21,236 nt of DNA from Oleidesulfovibrio alaskensis DSM 16109 (GTDB lineage Bacteria > Desulfobacterota > Desulfovibrionia > Desulfovibrionales > Desulfovibrionaceae): the NCBI RefSeq assembly GCF_000482745.1, contig NZ_AXWQ01000019.1:1-21236 (forward strand), written 5' to 3'. The notes beneath the pieces were generated by a model, which was given only the letters and a program-made list of their open reading frames with translations, searched no databases and was not told the origin of the DNA. Both the position numbers and the translations under genes were made by a program. Below are positions 1 to 7,019 of this stretch, one piece after another. Each line of letters opens with the position of its first letter. Position 1 is the first letter of the stretch.

Positions 1-1644
1 GGCGGCGGGATGAATACCCCGTACCTTGTGAGCTTCGCAGATGAAGTGCTTCCCGTCTTCGCTGTAGACCAGCAGGGAAGAAAGATCGCCGATATCGTAA
101 CGTACCTGCACAGCATGTGTGCGGCTGTAGAGTTCCGGCGCGTAATACCGTTCCCCAAAGATGCGGATGCCTTCGCGAGAAAGTTTGCGGACTTCTTTAG
201 CCATCATTAGATGACGCAGTTTTGCTTCGTCCACGCCGGAGCCGCGCCCGGCCATAAAAACTTCTGCAGGGCATCTGCCGTTCAGATGGCCACGCTGGGG
301 TCGGTTAATGTATTGGTCCACCCACCTGGCCACGGCAACGTGTGTCTCTTCCATGGTCAATGCCCGGCAACCGGATGCGTCCCACACCTTGCGGTGCAAT
401 AGCTCGCCTCGGTTAAGGCGCGGGGGCTTGGATTCAATATCGCGGCCAACATACGAAGGCACCCATTGTTCCAGATCGTGCAGGGTCCCGAAAAATCGCT
501 CCACGGTCTTTGACTGCCCGTGGTAGGGCCATGCAAAAATGGTGTGAACGTTGAGCTCTTGAAACAGCCCCGCAATGCCGGTCTGGCGGAAATCTACCCC
601 GTTGAAGTATTTGGAACGAAAGGCCCGCCCGTTATCCAGATAAGCGATGAGGGGGTATTTGCCGAGGGTGAGCACCGCACGACGAAAGGCGGAGGCGATA
701 GCCTGCGTATTTTCCGTAGGCATAATCTCCCAGCCTACTGGGCAGTTGGAGGCCATGTCATACCAGAGAACAAGTTCCATGCGCTGGGGCTTGCCCGTCC
801 ATGGGTTCAACGTCTCAAAGTTCAACACGTGGCCGTCTGCAACGAGGATGTCGCCAACTTCAATAAGGCTGTAATCCCGGTCGATGAAAAACGCGGCTTT
901 GTCGTTCCAGGCTTTTTTGCCCTCGCGGGTGTACACCCATGTACCGAAGTTTGTAGCTTTCCACTGGTCGAGAAAACGGCGCATGGTGCGCTCTGCGGGG
1001 ACCTCTAACCCCCGAGCTTTCATTGCCGCGGACGCCATGCGTATTGCTCCTGAGATGGAAGGGTGGTTAGGGCGCAGGACGGCCGAAAGTAACAACTCCG
1101 CGTGAGATTCCGTCATGGCCATACGTTCTGCATTTGCACCGCCGCGCCGGTCTACCAATGCGGCGGCCGACCCCTCTCGTTGTATTTGAACCTTCCAGCG
1201 CTCAATGCTTTTCCAGCTTACCTTGTCGCCGAGGACTTTCAGCAGAGCGGGCCATGCACCGCCCACATAAGCGAGAATGAACTTATCGCGTGCGGCGGAT
1301 TTTGCTCCATGCGGCGATTTGTCGAGCCAGTCTGTATATAGGGCAACCAGATCGGCGCGGGCCAGCGCTTTGGACTTCTTCGATTCACTGACGGCGGCGG
1401 TTGCAAGAGTCAGTTTGGGAGCGCGGTCTAAAGCATCCAGCTGATCTTGTGCGCAGGCTGCAAGCAGCTTGGTACGCGTGGCCTCCGGCATGGATGATAT
1501 GATCCACTCGTTGCCGCCACCGCGCCCGGCACGAGGGCGGGATTGCCAGCCCTCGCGTTCGGCGCGACGAGTTATCGTCATGACGGTGACGTTGAGGGCG
1601 ATGGCAAGTTCCTTCGCCGTATATGCGTCTTTCGCCTTGGCCAT
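1..1644 (-). CDS. Mu-like phage transposase (MuA family), C-terminus beyond window
   Basis: DDE recombinase that would cut and join the ends of a transposable phage for integration and replicative transposition. The visible 548 residues start at an ATG at 1644, preceded by an AGAGGG ribosome site. Residues about 8-50 form a MuA-type winged-helix DNA-binding domain (TAKELAIALNVT, then EGWQSR). Residues about 100-240 match the bipartite DNA-binding region. The catalytic core has Asp in LVADGH (residue 270), Asp in YLDNGRAF (337) and Glu in KTVERFFGTLH (382), close to D269, D336 and E392 of Mu. The frame is open to the window edge, so roughly the last 100 residues (the MuB- and ClpX-interacting tail in Mu) are unseen. 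It is the last visible gene of a leftward early operon. Family assignment is firm; activity cannot be judged without the end. Confidence 0.95.
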   Translation of the reverse strand, partial: MAKAKDAYTAKELAIALNVTVMTITRRAEREGWQSRPRAGRGGGNEWIISSMPEATRTKLLAACAQDQLDALDRAPKLTLATAAVSESKKSKALARADLVALYTDWLDKSPHGAKSAARDKFILAYVGGAWPALLKVLGDKVSWKSIERWKVQIQREGSAAALVDRRGGANAERMAMTESHAELLLSAVLRPNHPSISGAIRMASAAMKARGLEVPAERTMRRFLDQWKATNFGTWVYTREGKKAWNDKAAFFIDRDYSLIEVGDILVADGHVLNFETLNPWTGKPQRMELVLWYDMASNCPVGWEIMPTENTQAIASAFRRAVLTLGKYPLIAYLDNGRAFRSKYFNGVDFRQTGIAGLFQELNVHTIFAWPYHGQSKTVERFFGTLHDLEQWVPSYVGRDIESKPPRLNRGELLHRKVWDASGCRALTMEETHVAVARWVDQYINRPQRGHLNGRCPAEVFMAGRGSGVDEAKLRHLMMAKEVRKLSREGIRIFGERYYAPELYSRTHAVQVRYDIGDLSSLLVYSEDGKHFICEAHKVRGIHPAA

Positions 1645-1655
1645 GATGCCCTCTG

Positions 1656-1850
1656 TTACTCCCTTACCTGCAGCCGCAGAAAAACTTGCTTTATCATCCA
1701 ACCTGCATTGCGAATGTCGCGGGGGAAGGTGAACTGAGCCGCTTCGCTCTCCACGCTAACAGTCTTAAATAAATAGTAAAACAGCATCGCGCCGTTCGCC
1801 AGGCAGAAGCCTATTGATGTTGCGTCTGATACAGTTTCAAAATCCATCAT
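1656..1850 (-). CDS. small hypothetical protein of Mu-like early operon
   Basis: 64-residue protein that I do not recognise. It starts at an ATG at 1850 preceded by AGGAGA with good spacing, and its start overlaps the stop of the 83-aa gene before it. It ends 11 bases before the transposase start, so it sits in a tightly packed operon. The N-terminal half contains a short hydrophobic stretch (FCLANGAMLFYYLFKTV); the C-terminal part is basic and amphipathic. The ribosome site and operon fit make it a probable real gene. No function is offered. Confidence 0.6.
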   Translation of the reverse strand: MMDFETVSDATSIGFCLANGAMLFYYLFKTVSVESEAAQFTFPRDIRNAGWMIKQVFLRLQVRE

Positions 1851-2098
1851 GCATTCTCCTGCTTCATATCCTCAGGCAAGCTGAGGTACTTTTCGGGACA
1901 CCCCATATCTCGCAATTTCGCCAGCACTTCACGATCATTACGAGTGCCACGCACTGTTTCCTGTACCTGCTGTGGATACTTCCCGAGCTCCTTGGCAATC
2001 CGCAGCATGTTGGTGCCACGCAAGCTGAGAAACTTCCTGATTTCCCAAGGATCGCGGTACCGCCCTGCGGCGCGTCCGGCGTGAGCGTTGACGTTCAT
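1847..2098 (-). CDS. small helix-turn-helix protein, Ner-like position
   Basis: 83 residues. The centre (about residues 15-60) reads as a helix-turn-helix: WEIRKFLSLRG, then MLRIAKELGKYPQQVQETV, then a short loop and another helix. In Mu, the small Ner regulator lies just before the transposase gene and turns down both early and repressor transcription. This protein has the matching position and size but I cannot show homology to Ner. Its ATG overlaps the TAA of the preceding gene (TAATG), and its own stop overlaps the next ATG, so the three genes are translationally coupled. Early-gene regulation is an inference from position plus the HTH pattern. Confidence 0.65.
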   Translation of the reverse strand: MNVNAHAGRAAGRYRDPWEIRKFLSLRGTNMLRIAKELGKYPQQVQETVRGTRNDREVLAKLRDMGCPEKYLSLPEDMKQENA

Positions 2099-2547
2099 TA
2101 AATACCTGCCTCCAATTGCTTCTTACGCTTCCGGGCTTCACGCTCTTCAACACAGGCCCGTCCGTAATCTCTCATTGTCTTGTCTTCAGGAGTCATCAAC
2201 TCCAGCCCCATTGCCGCCAACACGGGCCGCAATGGGGCCGGATCGTTGGTGACCATGCAGAAGGTAAGAACGGCCAAAAGGGTGGGAGGATGTTCCCGAT
2301 CCGCAGGGTTCAGCCACTTTTCAAGCGTGGCGCTCGTGACGCTCTTGGCGTTCCCGGCGCTCAGCCGGACACCTGCGAATCGGGAAATTTCAGACATCCT
2401 GTCGGCAATCATCTCTCGCGAAAGAACCCGCTGCGCACCAGCCACACGATGCATGGCGGCGCGTACCTGTGGCAGCACCCCGGCAAGCAGGGCAGCAGCC
2501 TTCTCATCATTCGAGCTATGGAACAGGGAGAGTTGCTCAGCCTTCAT
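2098..2547 (-). CDS. hypothetical early protein of Mu-like phage
   Basis: 149 residues, first gene of the leftward early operon of the Mu-like phage, about 110 bases downstream of a candidate early promoter. The sequence is mostly helical, with a central segment about residues 40-75 (MIADRMSEISRFAGVRL, then SVTSATLEKWLNP) that could be a DNA-binding helical bundle, and a lysine/arginine-rich C-terminus. The wording resembles proteins I associate with the same position in Desulfovibrio Mu-like prophages, but I know no function. The start is an ATG at 2547 with only a weak ribosome site. Regulation by the divergent repressor is likely from the layout. Confidence 0.65.
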   Translation of the reverse strand: MKAEQLSLFHSSNDEKAAALLAGVLPQVRAAMHRVAGAQRVLSREMIADRMSEISRFAGVRLSAGNAKSVTSATLEKWLNPADREHPPTLLAVLTFCMVTNDPAPLRPVLAAMGLELMTPEDKTMRDYGRACVEEREARKRKKQLEAGI

Positions 2548-2664
2548 CTTACCGTCCGAGGTCGTGGTCGTTGCCGTCCGAAATGAGGCGTTGACCTGGT
2601 TCGACGTGCGGCTGTAAAGTGTTGTTGAAATTGTGTGTGTTTTTTACAACCGCCCACGACTGTC

Positions 2665-2693
2665 TTTTAACCGCATTTTTGCGTCATAGTCAA
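2665..2693 (-). promoter_or_regulatory. candidate leftward early promoter of Mu-like phage
   Basis: On the minus strand there is TTGACT (2693-2688), a 17-base spacer and TTAAAA (2670-2665), a good -35 and a fair -10. It points at the early operon starting at 2547. One of the TTTTTGCG operator-like repeats (2676-2683) lies inside the spacer, so a bound repressor would block polymerase. Inferred from consensus and position only. Confidence 0.5.
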
Positions 2694-2736
2694 CGCGTTT
2701 TTGCGTTAAAGTTTGCTTTTTGCGATTCCGCAAAAA
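2676..2736. promoter_or_regulatory. operator-like repeats TTTTTGCG between repressor and early operon
   Basis: TTTTTGCG occurs at 2676-2683, 2698-2705 and 2717-2724, about 20 bases apart, and again inverted as CGCAAAAA at 2729-2736. Regular helical spacing in the gap between divergent repressor and early genes is what repressor or Ner-type binding sites look like. Which protein binds is unknown. Confidence 0.55.
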
Positions 2737-2772
2737 AATGTAATTACTGCAGTAAGATGAGATGTGGTGGGC

Positions 2773-2815
2773 GTGTTAAAGTAACCGTTAAACTTTGATT
2801 TTGGAACTTTAACAC
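2773..2815. promoter_or_regulatory. inverted repeat just upstream of the repressor start
   Basis: GTGTTAAAGT at 2773-2782 is exactly inverted as ACTTTAACAC at 2806-2815, ending one base before the repressor ATG at 2817. A related GTTAAA sits between the arms. It may be an autoregulatory operator, or a hairpin in the repressor leader that limits its translation. Confidence 0.45.
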
Positions 2816-2816
2816 C

Positions 2817-3302
2817 ATGAGCGTTGGTAATAGAATAAAGCAGATACGAGGTAGGATGCCTCAAAAAGAGTTCGCTGCCACCCTCGGTATCGCCCAGAAC
2901 ACCCTTGGCGGTTACGAGAGGGATGAGCGTACCCCTAACGCGGAAGTGATAGTCTCTATCGCAAAAGTCTTTAACATCTCATTTGACTGGCTATTGACTG
3001 GTGAGGGCTGCAAATACAGAGAACAAAACGCAAAGCTGGTTCAACAGCCTTCACCCGACACAGGAGCCGGACCATGTCAGCGTTGTGCAAAACTGGAAAA
3101 GGAGCTTGATGACTTGCGCCAAGACCAGCGCAAGGAAAGGGAGAAAAATGATGCGCTGGTTCAAGCGCTGCTGAAAGAAAGGGATAGGCTTGAAGAGGCA
3201 AGTGCTACTGTACTGCGACTGACTCAGGATAACGCTGAGTTGCGCCTTCAGTTGGCTCGGGCCGCGCCGGAACCCGCTGAAGCCAACCGCAGAAGCGCTT
3301 AA
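2817..3302 (+). CDS. XRE-family phage repressor with coiled-coil tail
   Basis: 161 residues. Residues 1-65 are a lambda-repressor-type helix-turn-helix (NRIKQIRGRMPQKEFAATLG, then IAQNTLGGYERDERTPN, then ISFDWLLTGEG). Residues about 85-150 are a heptad-rich charged coiled coil, probably for oligomerisation, instead of the peptidase or WYL domain seen in other repressors. It diverges from the early operon across a repeat-rich control region. In the family this arrangement marks the lysogeny repressor that silences the transposase operon. A Mu-type degradation tail is not recognisable. A start at the ATG at 2817 keeps the HTH in its usual N-terminal place. Confidence 0.85.
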   Translation: MSVGNRIKQIRGRMPQKEFAATLGIAQNTLGGYERDERTPNAEVIVSIAKVFNISFDWLLTGEGCKYREQNAKLVQQPSPDTGAGPCQRCAKLEKELDDLRQDQRKEREKNDALVQALLKERDRLEEASATVLRLTQDNAELRLQLARAAPEPAEANRRSA

Positions 3303-3324
3303 ATGGAAAAGGCGGGGGGAAAAT

Positions 3325-3349
3325 CCTATTTCTGTTCAAGTGAAATAGG
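3325..3349. other. small hairpin after the repressor gene
   Basis: CCTATTTC (3325-3332) and GAAATAGG (3342-3349) form an 8-bp stem just after the repressor stop. There is no clear T-run, so a terminator role is doubtful; partial attenuation before the next gene is possible. Confidence 0.3.
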
Positions 3350-3436
3350 GACGCAGGTTTTTGTAAATATTATACTGGCCTGTAACGATTGTAGCAACCT
3401 TTTGATAGTTGAGAACATTTCACGACGGGAGGGGCA

Positions 3437-3985
3437 ATGGTTACACTGCTTTCAATAGTTGGGCATATCGCATTTTTTGCCTTTCTAATCGGCATGATAC
3501 GTCCTCAACTCGTTATTTGGTGGGGGCGCCGCAGCCGTAGGGACGTTTTAGTTCTTTACCTGTCACTCTTTATTGCGTCAGCTGCCGGGGCGAAGCTGTT
3601 TGCTGATAGCAGCCATGATGAGGGACAGGAGTATCTCGCCCAATTGCAAAAAGAAGCCGCAGAAGCAAGAAAAGAACGTGGTGAAGCGGTAGCGCCGCCT
3701 GCAAGTGTAGTTTCTGCAGAGGCGACCCCTAGTGCGGCCTCTGAAAAAACGTTTGCTCCCGGTAATGCAAAGCAGCAATGGGGAATGATGAATATAACCG
3801 CGGGCTCACAAATGGGGCTCGACACATTGTCGCAAGAATTAGGGAGCTTTGAGGAAGTGAAGGTGACAAGGTATAATCCAGCAATCATCAAAGCCTATTA
3901 CTTCCGTGAGGCTGATATAACGGTGTATCTCAATGTTGGACAGCATGTGATTTCGCACTGGCGGTTAGGCCGAGCCAGCGAATAG
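3437..3985 (+). CDS. membrane protein, candidate lysogenic-conversion gene
   Basis: 182 residues of unknown family. The start is an ATG at 3437 with a strong GGGAGGGG ribosome site. Two hydrophobic segments (about residues 3-22, and 36-57 with LYLSLFIASAAG) anchor it in the membrane. An alanine/glutamate-rich linker follows (about 65-100), then a compact C-terminal domain (about 110-180) with GMMNITAGSQMGLDTL and a final AYYFREADITVYLN. It lies between the repressor and the putative phage end, where transposable phages often carry lysogen-expressed genes. A role in superinfection exclusion or another host-changing trait is only an inference from position and membrane anchoring. Confidence 0.7.
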   Translation: MVTLLSIVGHIAFFAFLIGMIRPQLVIWWGRRSRRDVLVLYLSLFIASAAGAKLFADSSHDEGQEYLAQLQKEAAEARKERGEAVAPPASVVSAEATPSAASEKTFAPGNAKQQWGMMNITAGSQMGLDTLSQELGSFEEVKVTRYNPAIIKAYYFREADITVYLNVGQHVISHWRLGRASE

Positions 3986-4180
3986 ATTTTTCTCATTTCG
4001 AAAGTACAAAAAGGGTGCAATCCAGAGATTTTTCTCATTTTGGATTTCACCCTTTGTTTTGCCCAGGCGGCCACGCTCCGTCTAAGCGTAACCCCGCACC
4101 AGTCCTAGTCTTGGCCTATGTTGGTCCTATGATCGTCCTGCCAAATTTAGGTTTAACGCCGTTTCTCATTCCGGATGTCC
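3984..4180. repeat. three-copy motif, candidate transposase sites of Mu-like prophage end
   Basis: AGATTTTTCTCATTT is identical at 3984-3998 and 4026-4040, and a shorter copy TTTCTCATTCCGGAT lies at 4162-4176. The spacing (42 and 131 bases) broadly recalls the three MuA sites L3, L2 and L1 of the Mu left end, and the first copy continues GAAAGTACAAAAA, like Mu's GAAGTACGAAAA. The exact terminal dinucleotide could not be fixed; the phage/host boundary should lie shortly to the right, about 4180-4240. Confidence 0.5.
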
Positions 4181-4236
4181 CCCTATATTTGCGTAAAGTC
4201 GCAAGCCGTGAAAATGCTGTATCTACAGCATGTTAA

Positions 4237-4810
4237 AAAATGGTTTTCCGCGCTGCTCTGCAAAAATAAAAAACAGTCTGTTTTCTGCTATTTCAACTGG
4301 TTACCCTGCATCTGATTTTGCTACCCTGTGCTGGTGATTGGCAAAATCTTGCAAAAACTTGCACAGAGTGCAAAACGTCATCCCCCGCGCAAAGGCTTGG
4401 TGGGCGCTGTTTTGCGGGCGTTTGCAAAGCCATTTTGATTGCACAAAAGCGATAGAAAAAGCGCGAAGGTTTGGTGCGGAGGAGTGATTTTTTTTTGAGG
4501 GGGAGCGTGTTTTTTTGCGGACGGCGGCGGGTATGGTGTGCGTGGTGATGAATCGGGGGGGGCTGCTTGGAAAGGTTGCAGCAGCAGGGACTTTACGCAA
4601 AATGCGGAAAGGGCCGGAGTGTTCTCCGGCCCTTTTTTTGTGCGGTGGTACCAATTGCAAGTTTTTGCAATGGGCTTGTTGCCTGCGGGTGCTCTTAGGT
4701 GCCTGCGTGAGACGGGCTTGTTGCAGGGTTGCTTATGTCGTGGCCATGGCTAGTTGCTGGGTGTTGTTGCCGCAGCCGCACCTTATGTAGGCGGCTTTGG
4801 CGCTGTTGCG
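4237..4810. other. non-coding junction between the two prophages
   Basis: No convincing gene. It holds A-rich and low-complexity sequence, an inverted pair of a 15-base motif (TTGCAAAAACTTGCA at 4349-4363, its complement at 4656-4670), two similar TACCCTG-containing segments near 4300-4340, and a terminator. A 119-residue leftward reading frame over 4301-4660 was discounted as low-complexity and lying across the terminator. Confidence 0.5.
4611..4639 (+). terminator. Rho-independent terminator
   Basis: GGGCCGGAG (4611-4619), TGTT loop, CTCCGGCCC (4624-4632), then seven T on the plus strand. It stops rightward transcripts best. It also lies 170 bases past the leftward operon ending at 4811 and, having A before the stem, may work in both directions. 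Confidence 0.8.
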
Positions 4811-5125
4811 CTAGTCTGCCGTTGTTTTGCACGTGGTGGCCTGTGTGTGGATGGCGGCGTACGCCGGTGCGGCATCTGGTATGTGGAGGTCCTCTTCCTG
4901 ATGTGAATGTGTGTCTTCTTCCGGCAGGGCTTCTGCAAATTCCAGCAGTTCTTCAGACCAGCTGGCGCAGTCTTCCACTTCGTTGCCTATCAGGCACATG
5001 AGCGGGGCCAGCGGGTTGTCTTCCAGCTTCATCAGGTTGGAGAGGGCGCGCAGCGAGGCTGCTACATTATATAAGCGTGTGGGGACGTCTTCGCCTGCGG
5101 TCAGGTATTGGCAGTTGGTGCTCAT
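4811..5125 (-). CDS. small phage-type helical protein, second gene of C4-linked operon
   Basis: 104 residues, unknown function. The first 70 residues are predicted helical and rich in Leu, Ala and Glu (TRLYNVAASLRALSNLMKLE, then CASWSEELLEFAEALPEE). The last 30 are low-complexity with His and Thr. Its ATG overlaps the stop of the upstream 84-aa gene (ATGA), so it is translationally coupled. The two small proteins encoded at 14795-15227 occupy the same place in a parallel operon and share the helical style (LRTLAANLP and similar). The frame remains open for 25 codons after its TAG stop. Confidence 0.65.
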   Translation of the reverse strand: MSTNCQYLTAGEDVPTRLYNVAASLRALSNLMKLEDNPLAPLMCLIGNEVEDCASWSEELLEFAEALPEEDTHSHQEEDLHIPDAAPAYAAIHTQATTCKTTAD

Positions 5126-5376
5126 GCGGCACCCCCTGATTGCAGATCTGCTGCAACGGTGGTGATGGTGTCGATAACGCCGGAGAGCAGGTTGTCAAAA
5201 AGGGGATCGGGGCAGCCGCGTTGTCTGCCCATGTTCAGATAGTCAGCAGCGGCAATGAGCGCCTGTGCGTGTGTTGTGGTGTCTGCCGAATGCTGCGGCT
5301 GTGCGGCAGGGCCGGAGAGTGGGCAAGCGGGGCCGTAGATGCGGCGGTCGCTTTCGGGGTGGGTACGCAGTGCCAT
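5122..5376 (-). CDS. small conserved phage protein, paralogue of the 15373-15639 product
   Basis: 84 residues. It starts MALRTHPES at an ATG at 5376 behind a strong AGAGGAGG ribosome site. It is plainly paralogous to the protein at 15373-15639: both share MALRTHPES, the block HAQALIAAADYLN, then GRQRGCPDPLFDNLL and a C-terminal VIDTI..VAADLQ. The middle (residues 10-35) is diverged and rich in Ala, Pro and Ser. It follows a C4-like RNA element by about 55 bases, the position of genes that C4-type antisense RNAs control in P1 and P4 phages. Function unknown. Confidence 0.7.
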   Translation of the reverse strand: MALRTHPESDRRIYGPACPLSGPAAQPQHSADTTTHAQALIAAADYLNMGRQRGCPDPLFDNLLSGVIDTITTVAADLQSGGAA

Positions 5377-5431
5377 AGGGCACCTCCTCTGGTGTAAATG
5401 TTGAATGGGGCCCTTTCTGAAAATAGAAAAA

Positions 5432-5513
5432 GGCCGGGAGCTTCAACACCGTCACCAGAACGGCCCATAAACTTTCCCCCGAAGGGTGTTGTATGGCTTA
5501 CGGACTCCCGACC
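5432..5513 (-). ncRNA. C4-like antisense RNA element, copy 1
   Basis: An outer stem is formed by CGGGAG (5435-5440) and CTCCCG (5505-5510). Inside, CAACACC pairs with GGTGTTG. The same architecture recurs at 5763 and 15687, with the loop words AACACCG, AGAACGGC, TTTCCCC and GGGTRTTGTAT largely kept while other stem bases vary. It lies directly upstream of a leftward small-gene operon. I associate this shape and sequence with the C4 RNA of P1/P4-type phages, from memory and not from a covariance search. The minus strand is chosen from the direction of the downstream genes. Confidence 0.5.
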
Positions 5514-5723
5514 AAAAATGGCACGGATAAGCATTCACTGAATATGGCTGTCGCACTGGCCTGCCGTATACAGGACGCAAAAAAACCACTTCTTACGGGA
5601 GCGGAAGCCGCTGGTGAAACAATGGCGTGTTGAAGCGCCAGAAAAATATTGGCGTAAGTTGGGTGGGAAGTCAATAAGGCGTTTGTCTCATTAATGAGGC
5701 TATGTGGGGGTGTTTGAGTTGCT

Positions 5724-5930
5724 CTATTGAAGGAAATAGTGGGCTCTGGGTCGATAGAAAAAGGCCGGGAGCTCGTAACCGTCCACAGAACGGCGGAAGG
5801 ATTTCCCCTTGCGGGTATTGTATGACCTTCCACTCCCGACCAAAAATGGCACGGATAGGCGTTTACTGAATATGGCTGTGGTACTGGTCTGCCGTATACA
5901 GGACGCAAAAGTGTCTCTATGCATGCGCAA
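5724..5930 (-). CDS. doubtful short frame across C4-like copy 2 (Icd-like position)
   Basis: 68 residues from a TTG at 5930, running through the C4-like element. A similar stretch (SCIRQ, then TAIFS, then LSVPFLVGS) is readable in the corresponding frame of copy 1. In phage P1 a short icd frame overlaps the region governed by C4 RNA, which is why this is listed. Against it: the start is poor, no clear ribosome site is seen, and most differences between the copies change the amino acid. More likely a by-product of the repeated RNA region. Confidence 0.2.
   Translation of the reverse strand: MRMHRDTFASCIRQTSTTAIFSKRLSVPFLVGSGRSYNTRKGKSFRRSVDGYELPAFFYRPRAHYFLQ
5763..5841 (-). ncRNA. C4-like antisense RNA element, copy 2
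   Basis: CGGGAG (5766-5771) pairs with CTCCCG (5833-5838). An inner GGAAGG (about 5795-5800) pairs with CCTTCC (about 5826-5831), replacing the stem bases used in the other copies, which supports a conserved structure rather than a conserved sequence. No MALRTHPES-type gene follows it directly; the next downstream element is copy 1. Confidence 0.5.
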
Positions 5931-5951
5931 GTATGAATTAAGTAAAACGTA

Positions 5952-7019
5952 TTAATGTTCTTGTTCGGAGGGTGCTGGAGGTTGGGCCGAGACAGAAGTT
6001 GATGGCATTGCTGATGATTCTGCCGTTTCGTTTGTTTGAGTTTCTTGGTTATGCCTTTTTTCGACAAGTTGCTGAGTCTCGTGGATGAAGCGTTGTGCAA
6101 GATAAGAATTGAAAGCCATGACGCTTGCTGGGCCAAATTTTAATGTGAGTTCCTTGGTAAGACCGCTGTAATCTTCTATTGATGTGGGAAATTTTAGCAC
6201 CCCCATAATTTCTGAGCCAGATATCAAAAGAAGTCGTCCATCTGAGGATTCGACAATGTGGAACTCCTGAGACTTCATTAAATTTTTAGGGGGGCGGAAA
6301 TGAGCAATATTAAGAATTTTTTGGATCGATTTTGCTTTTGCAATGACTTGGTGAGTGCCTGTAATATCTACTTGGATATCTACACCTCGTTTTGACAGCT
6401 CTTTTGTGATTGCAGTAAATACTGTTATAAAAAACTCAGTATCACTAATTACTATTTCTGTAAGTTTCTTAATGTTCTCTATTAATTCACTGTGAATGCT
6501 ATTTAGTTTTTTCTCATCAGGGGTATCTATTTTATCTATCAGAGCATTCAAGTTATCCATGTCTGAATAAATTCTGATGAGTTTTTCTTCAAGAATTAAT
6601 ATGTTTTGAATTGACTCTATATCAATTTTGTCTATTGAGCATAATAGCTTTTTGTCAATTCTTTCTAATGTTCCAATGTTGTGATTAAATTTTCTAATAT
6701 GGAATTTGTCAGCTTTAATAGCGTTGTCAACAATCGTACAAAACATATTTATACTAGAATCAAATTGTTCCCTAAGTAAAAAAAGCGACGCACTCAATGC
6801 TAGCTTTGATTTTGATTCAGTATCCTTTTTTGTCTGATATAAATATATAAAAAAGGCAGAAAGGAATGGTGCAGAATAATAGACGAGGTCAGCAACAAAT
6901 TTTAATGCCTCATATGATTCAATAAAGTTTTTTATTTTGACGAAATTAAGAAAAACTAAGGTGATAATGATCCCTAGTACGATGCTACCTGTTGTTCGAT
7001 TTAGGAAAGATTTAAGCAT
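5952..7019 (-). CDS. two-helix membrane protein of unknown function, phage cargo
   Basis: 355 residues. Two transmembrane helices lie near the N-terminus (about residues 11-28, VLGIIITLVFLNFVKI, and 44-61, LVYYSAPFLSAFFIYLY). A long helical, charged cytoplasmic region (about 65-215) follows, then a compact domain (about 225-320) and a Gln/Ser/Pro-rich tail. No catalytic motif was recognised. The gene is clearly AT-richer than the capsid genes beside it, which suggests recent acquisition. The layout of a membrane anchor plus helical sensor-like region, on a phage element that also carries defence genes, is compatible with a defence effector or exclusion protein; that is inference. Its start codon lies inside a long perfect inverted repeat. 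Confidence 0.75.
   Translation of the reverse strand: MLKSFLNRTTGSIVLGIIITLVFLNFVKIKNFIESYEALKFVADLVYYSAPFLSAFFIYLYQTKKDTESKSKLALSASLFLLREQFDSSINMFCTIVDNAIKADKFHIRKFNHNIGTLERIDKKLLCSIDKIDIESIQNILILEEKLIRIYSDMDNLNALIDKIDTPDEKKLNSIHSELIENIKKLTEIVISDTEFFITVFTAITKELSKRGVDIQVDITGTHQVIAKAKSIQKILNIAHFRPPKNLMKSQEFHIVESSDGRLLLISGSEIMGVLKFPTSIEDYSGLTKELTLKFGPASVMAFNSYLAQRFIHETQQLVEKRHNQETQTNETAESSAMPSTSVSAQPPAPSEQEH

Larger units (their letters stand above)
5423..5910. repeat. direct duplication of the C4-like region
   Basis: Two diverged copies of about 160 bp lie in the same direction at 5423-5582 and 5754-5910. Each contains ATAGAAAAAGGCCGGGAGCT, the C4-like element, then GACCAAAAATGGCACGGATA and CCGTATACAGGACGCAAAA. 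The part outside the RNA (5511-5582 and 5839-5910) is even better conserved than the RNA itself and is missing from the third C4-like copy at 15687. The spacer (5583-5753) shows no gene. Confidence 0.85.

Noticed and set aside
10..1341. Several rightward reading frames of 66-162 codons at the left edge
   Set aside because: They are antisense shadows of the MuA-type transposase, whose minus-strand frame is open over the whole stretch with conserved catalytic residues.
4301..4660. A 119-codon leftward frame
   Set aside because: Lys/Pro/Ser-rich low complexity, crosses a strong terminator hairpin and shows no family resemblance.
5498..6136. A 212-codon leftward frame over the repeat region
   Set aside because: It overlaps the 3' end of the 355-aa membrane-protein gene in another frame and runs through both repeat copies; a stray frame through repeated RNA sequence is more likely.
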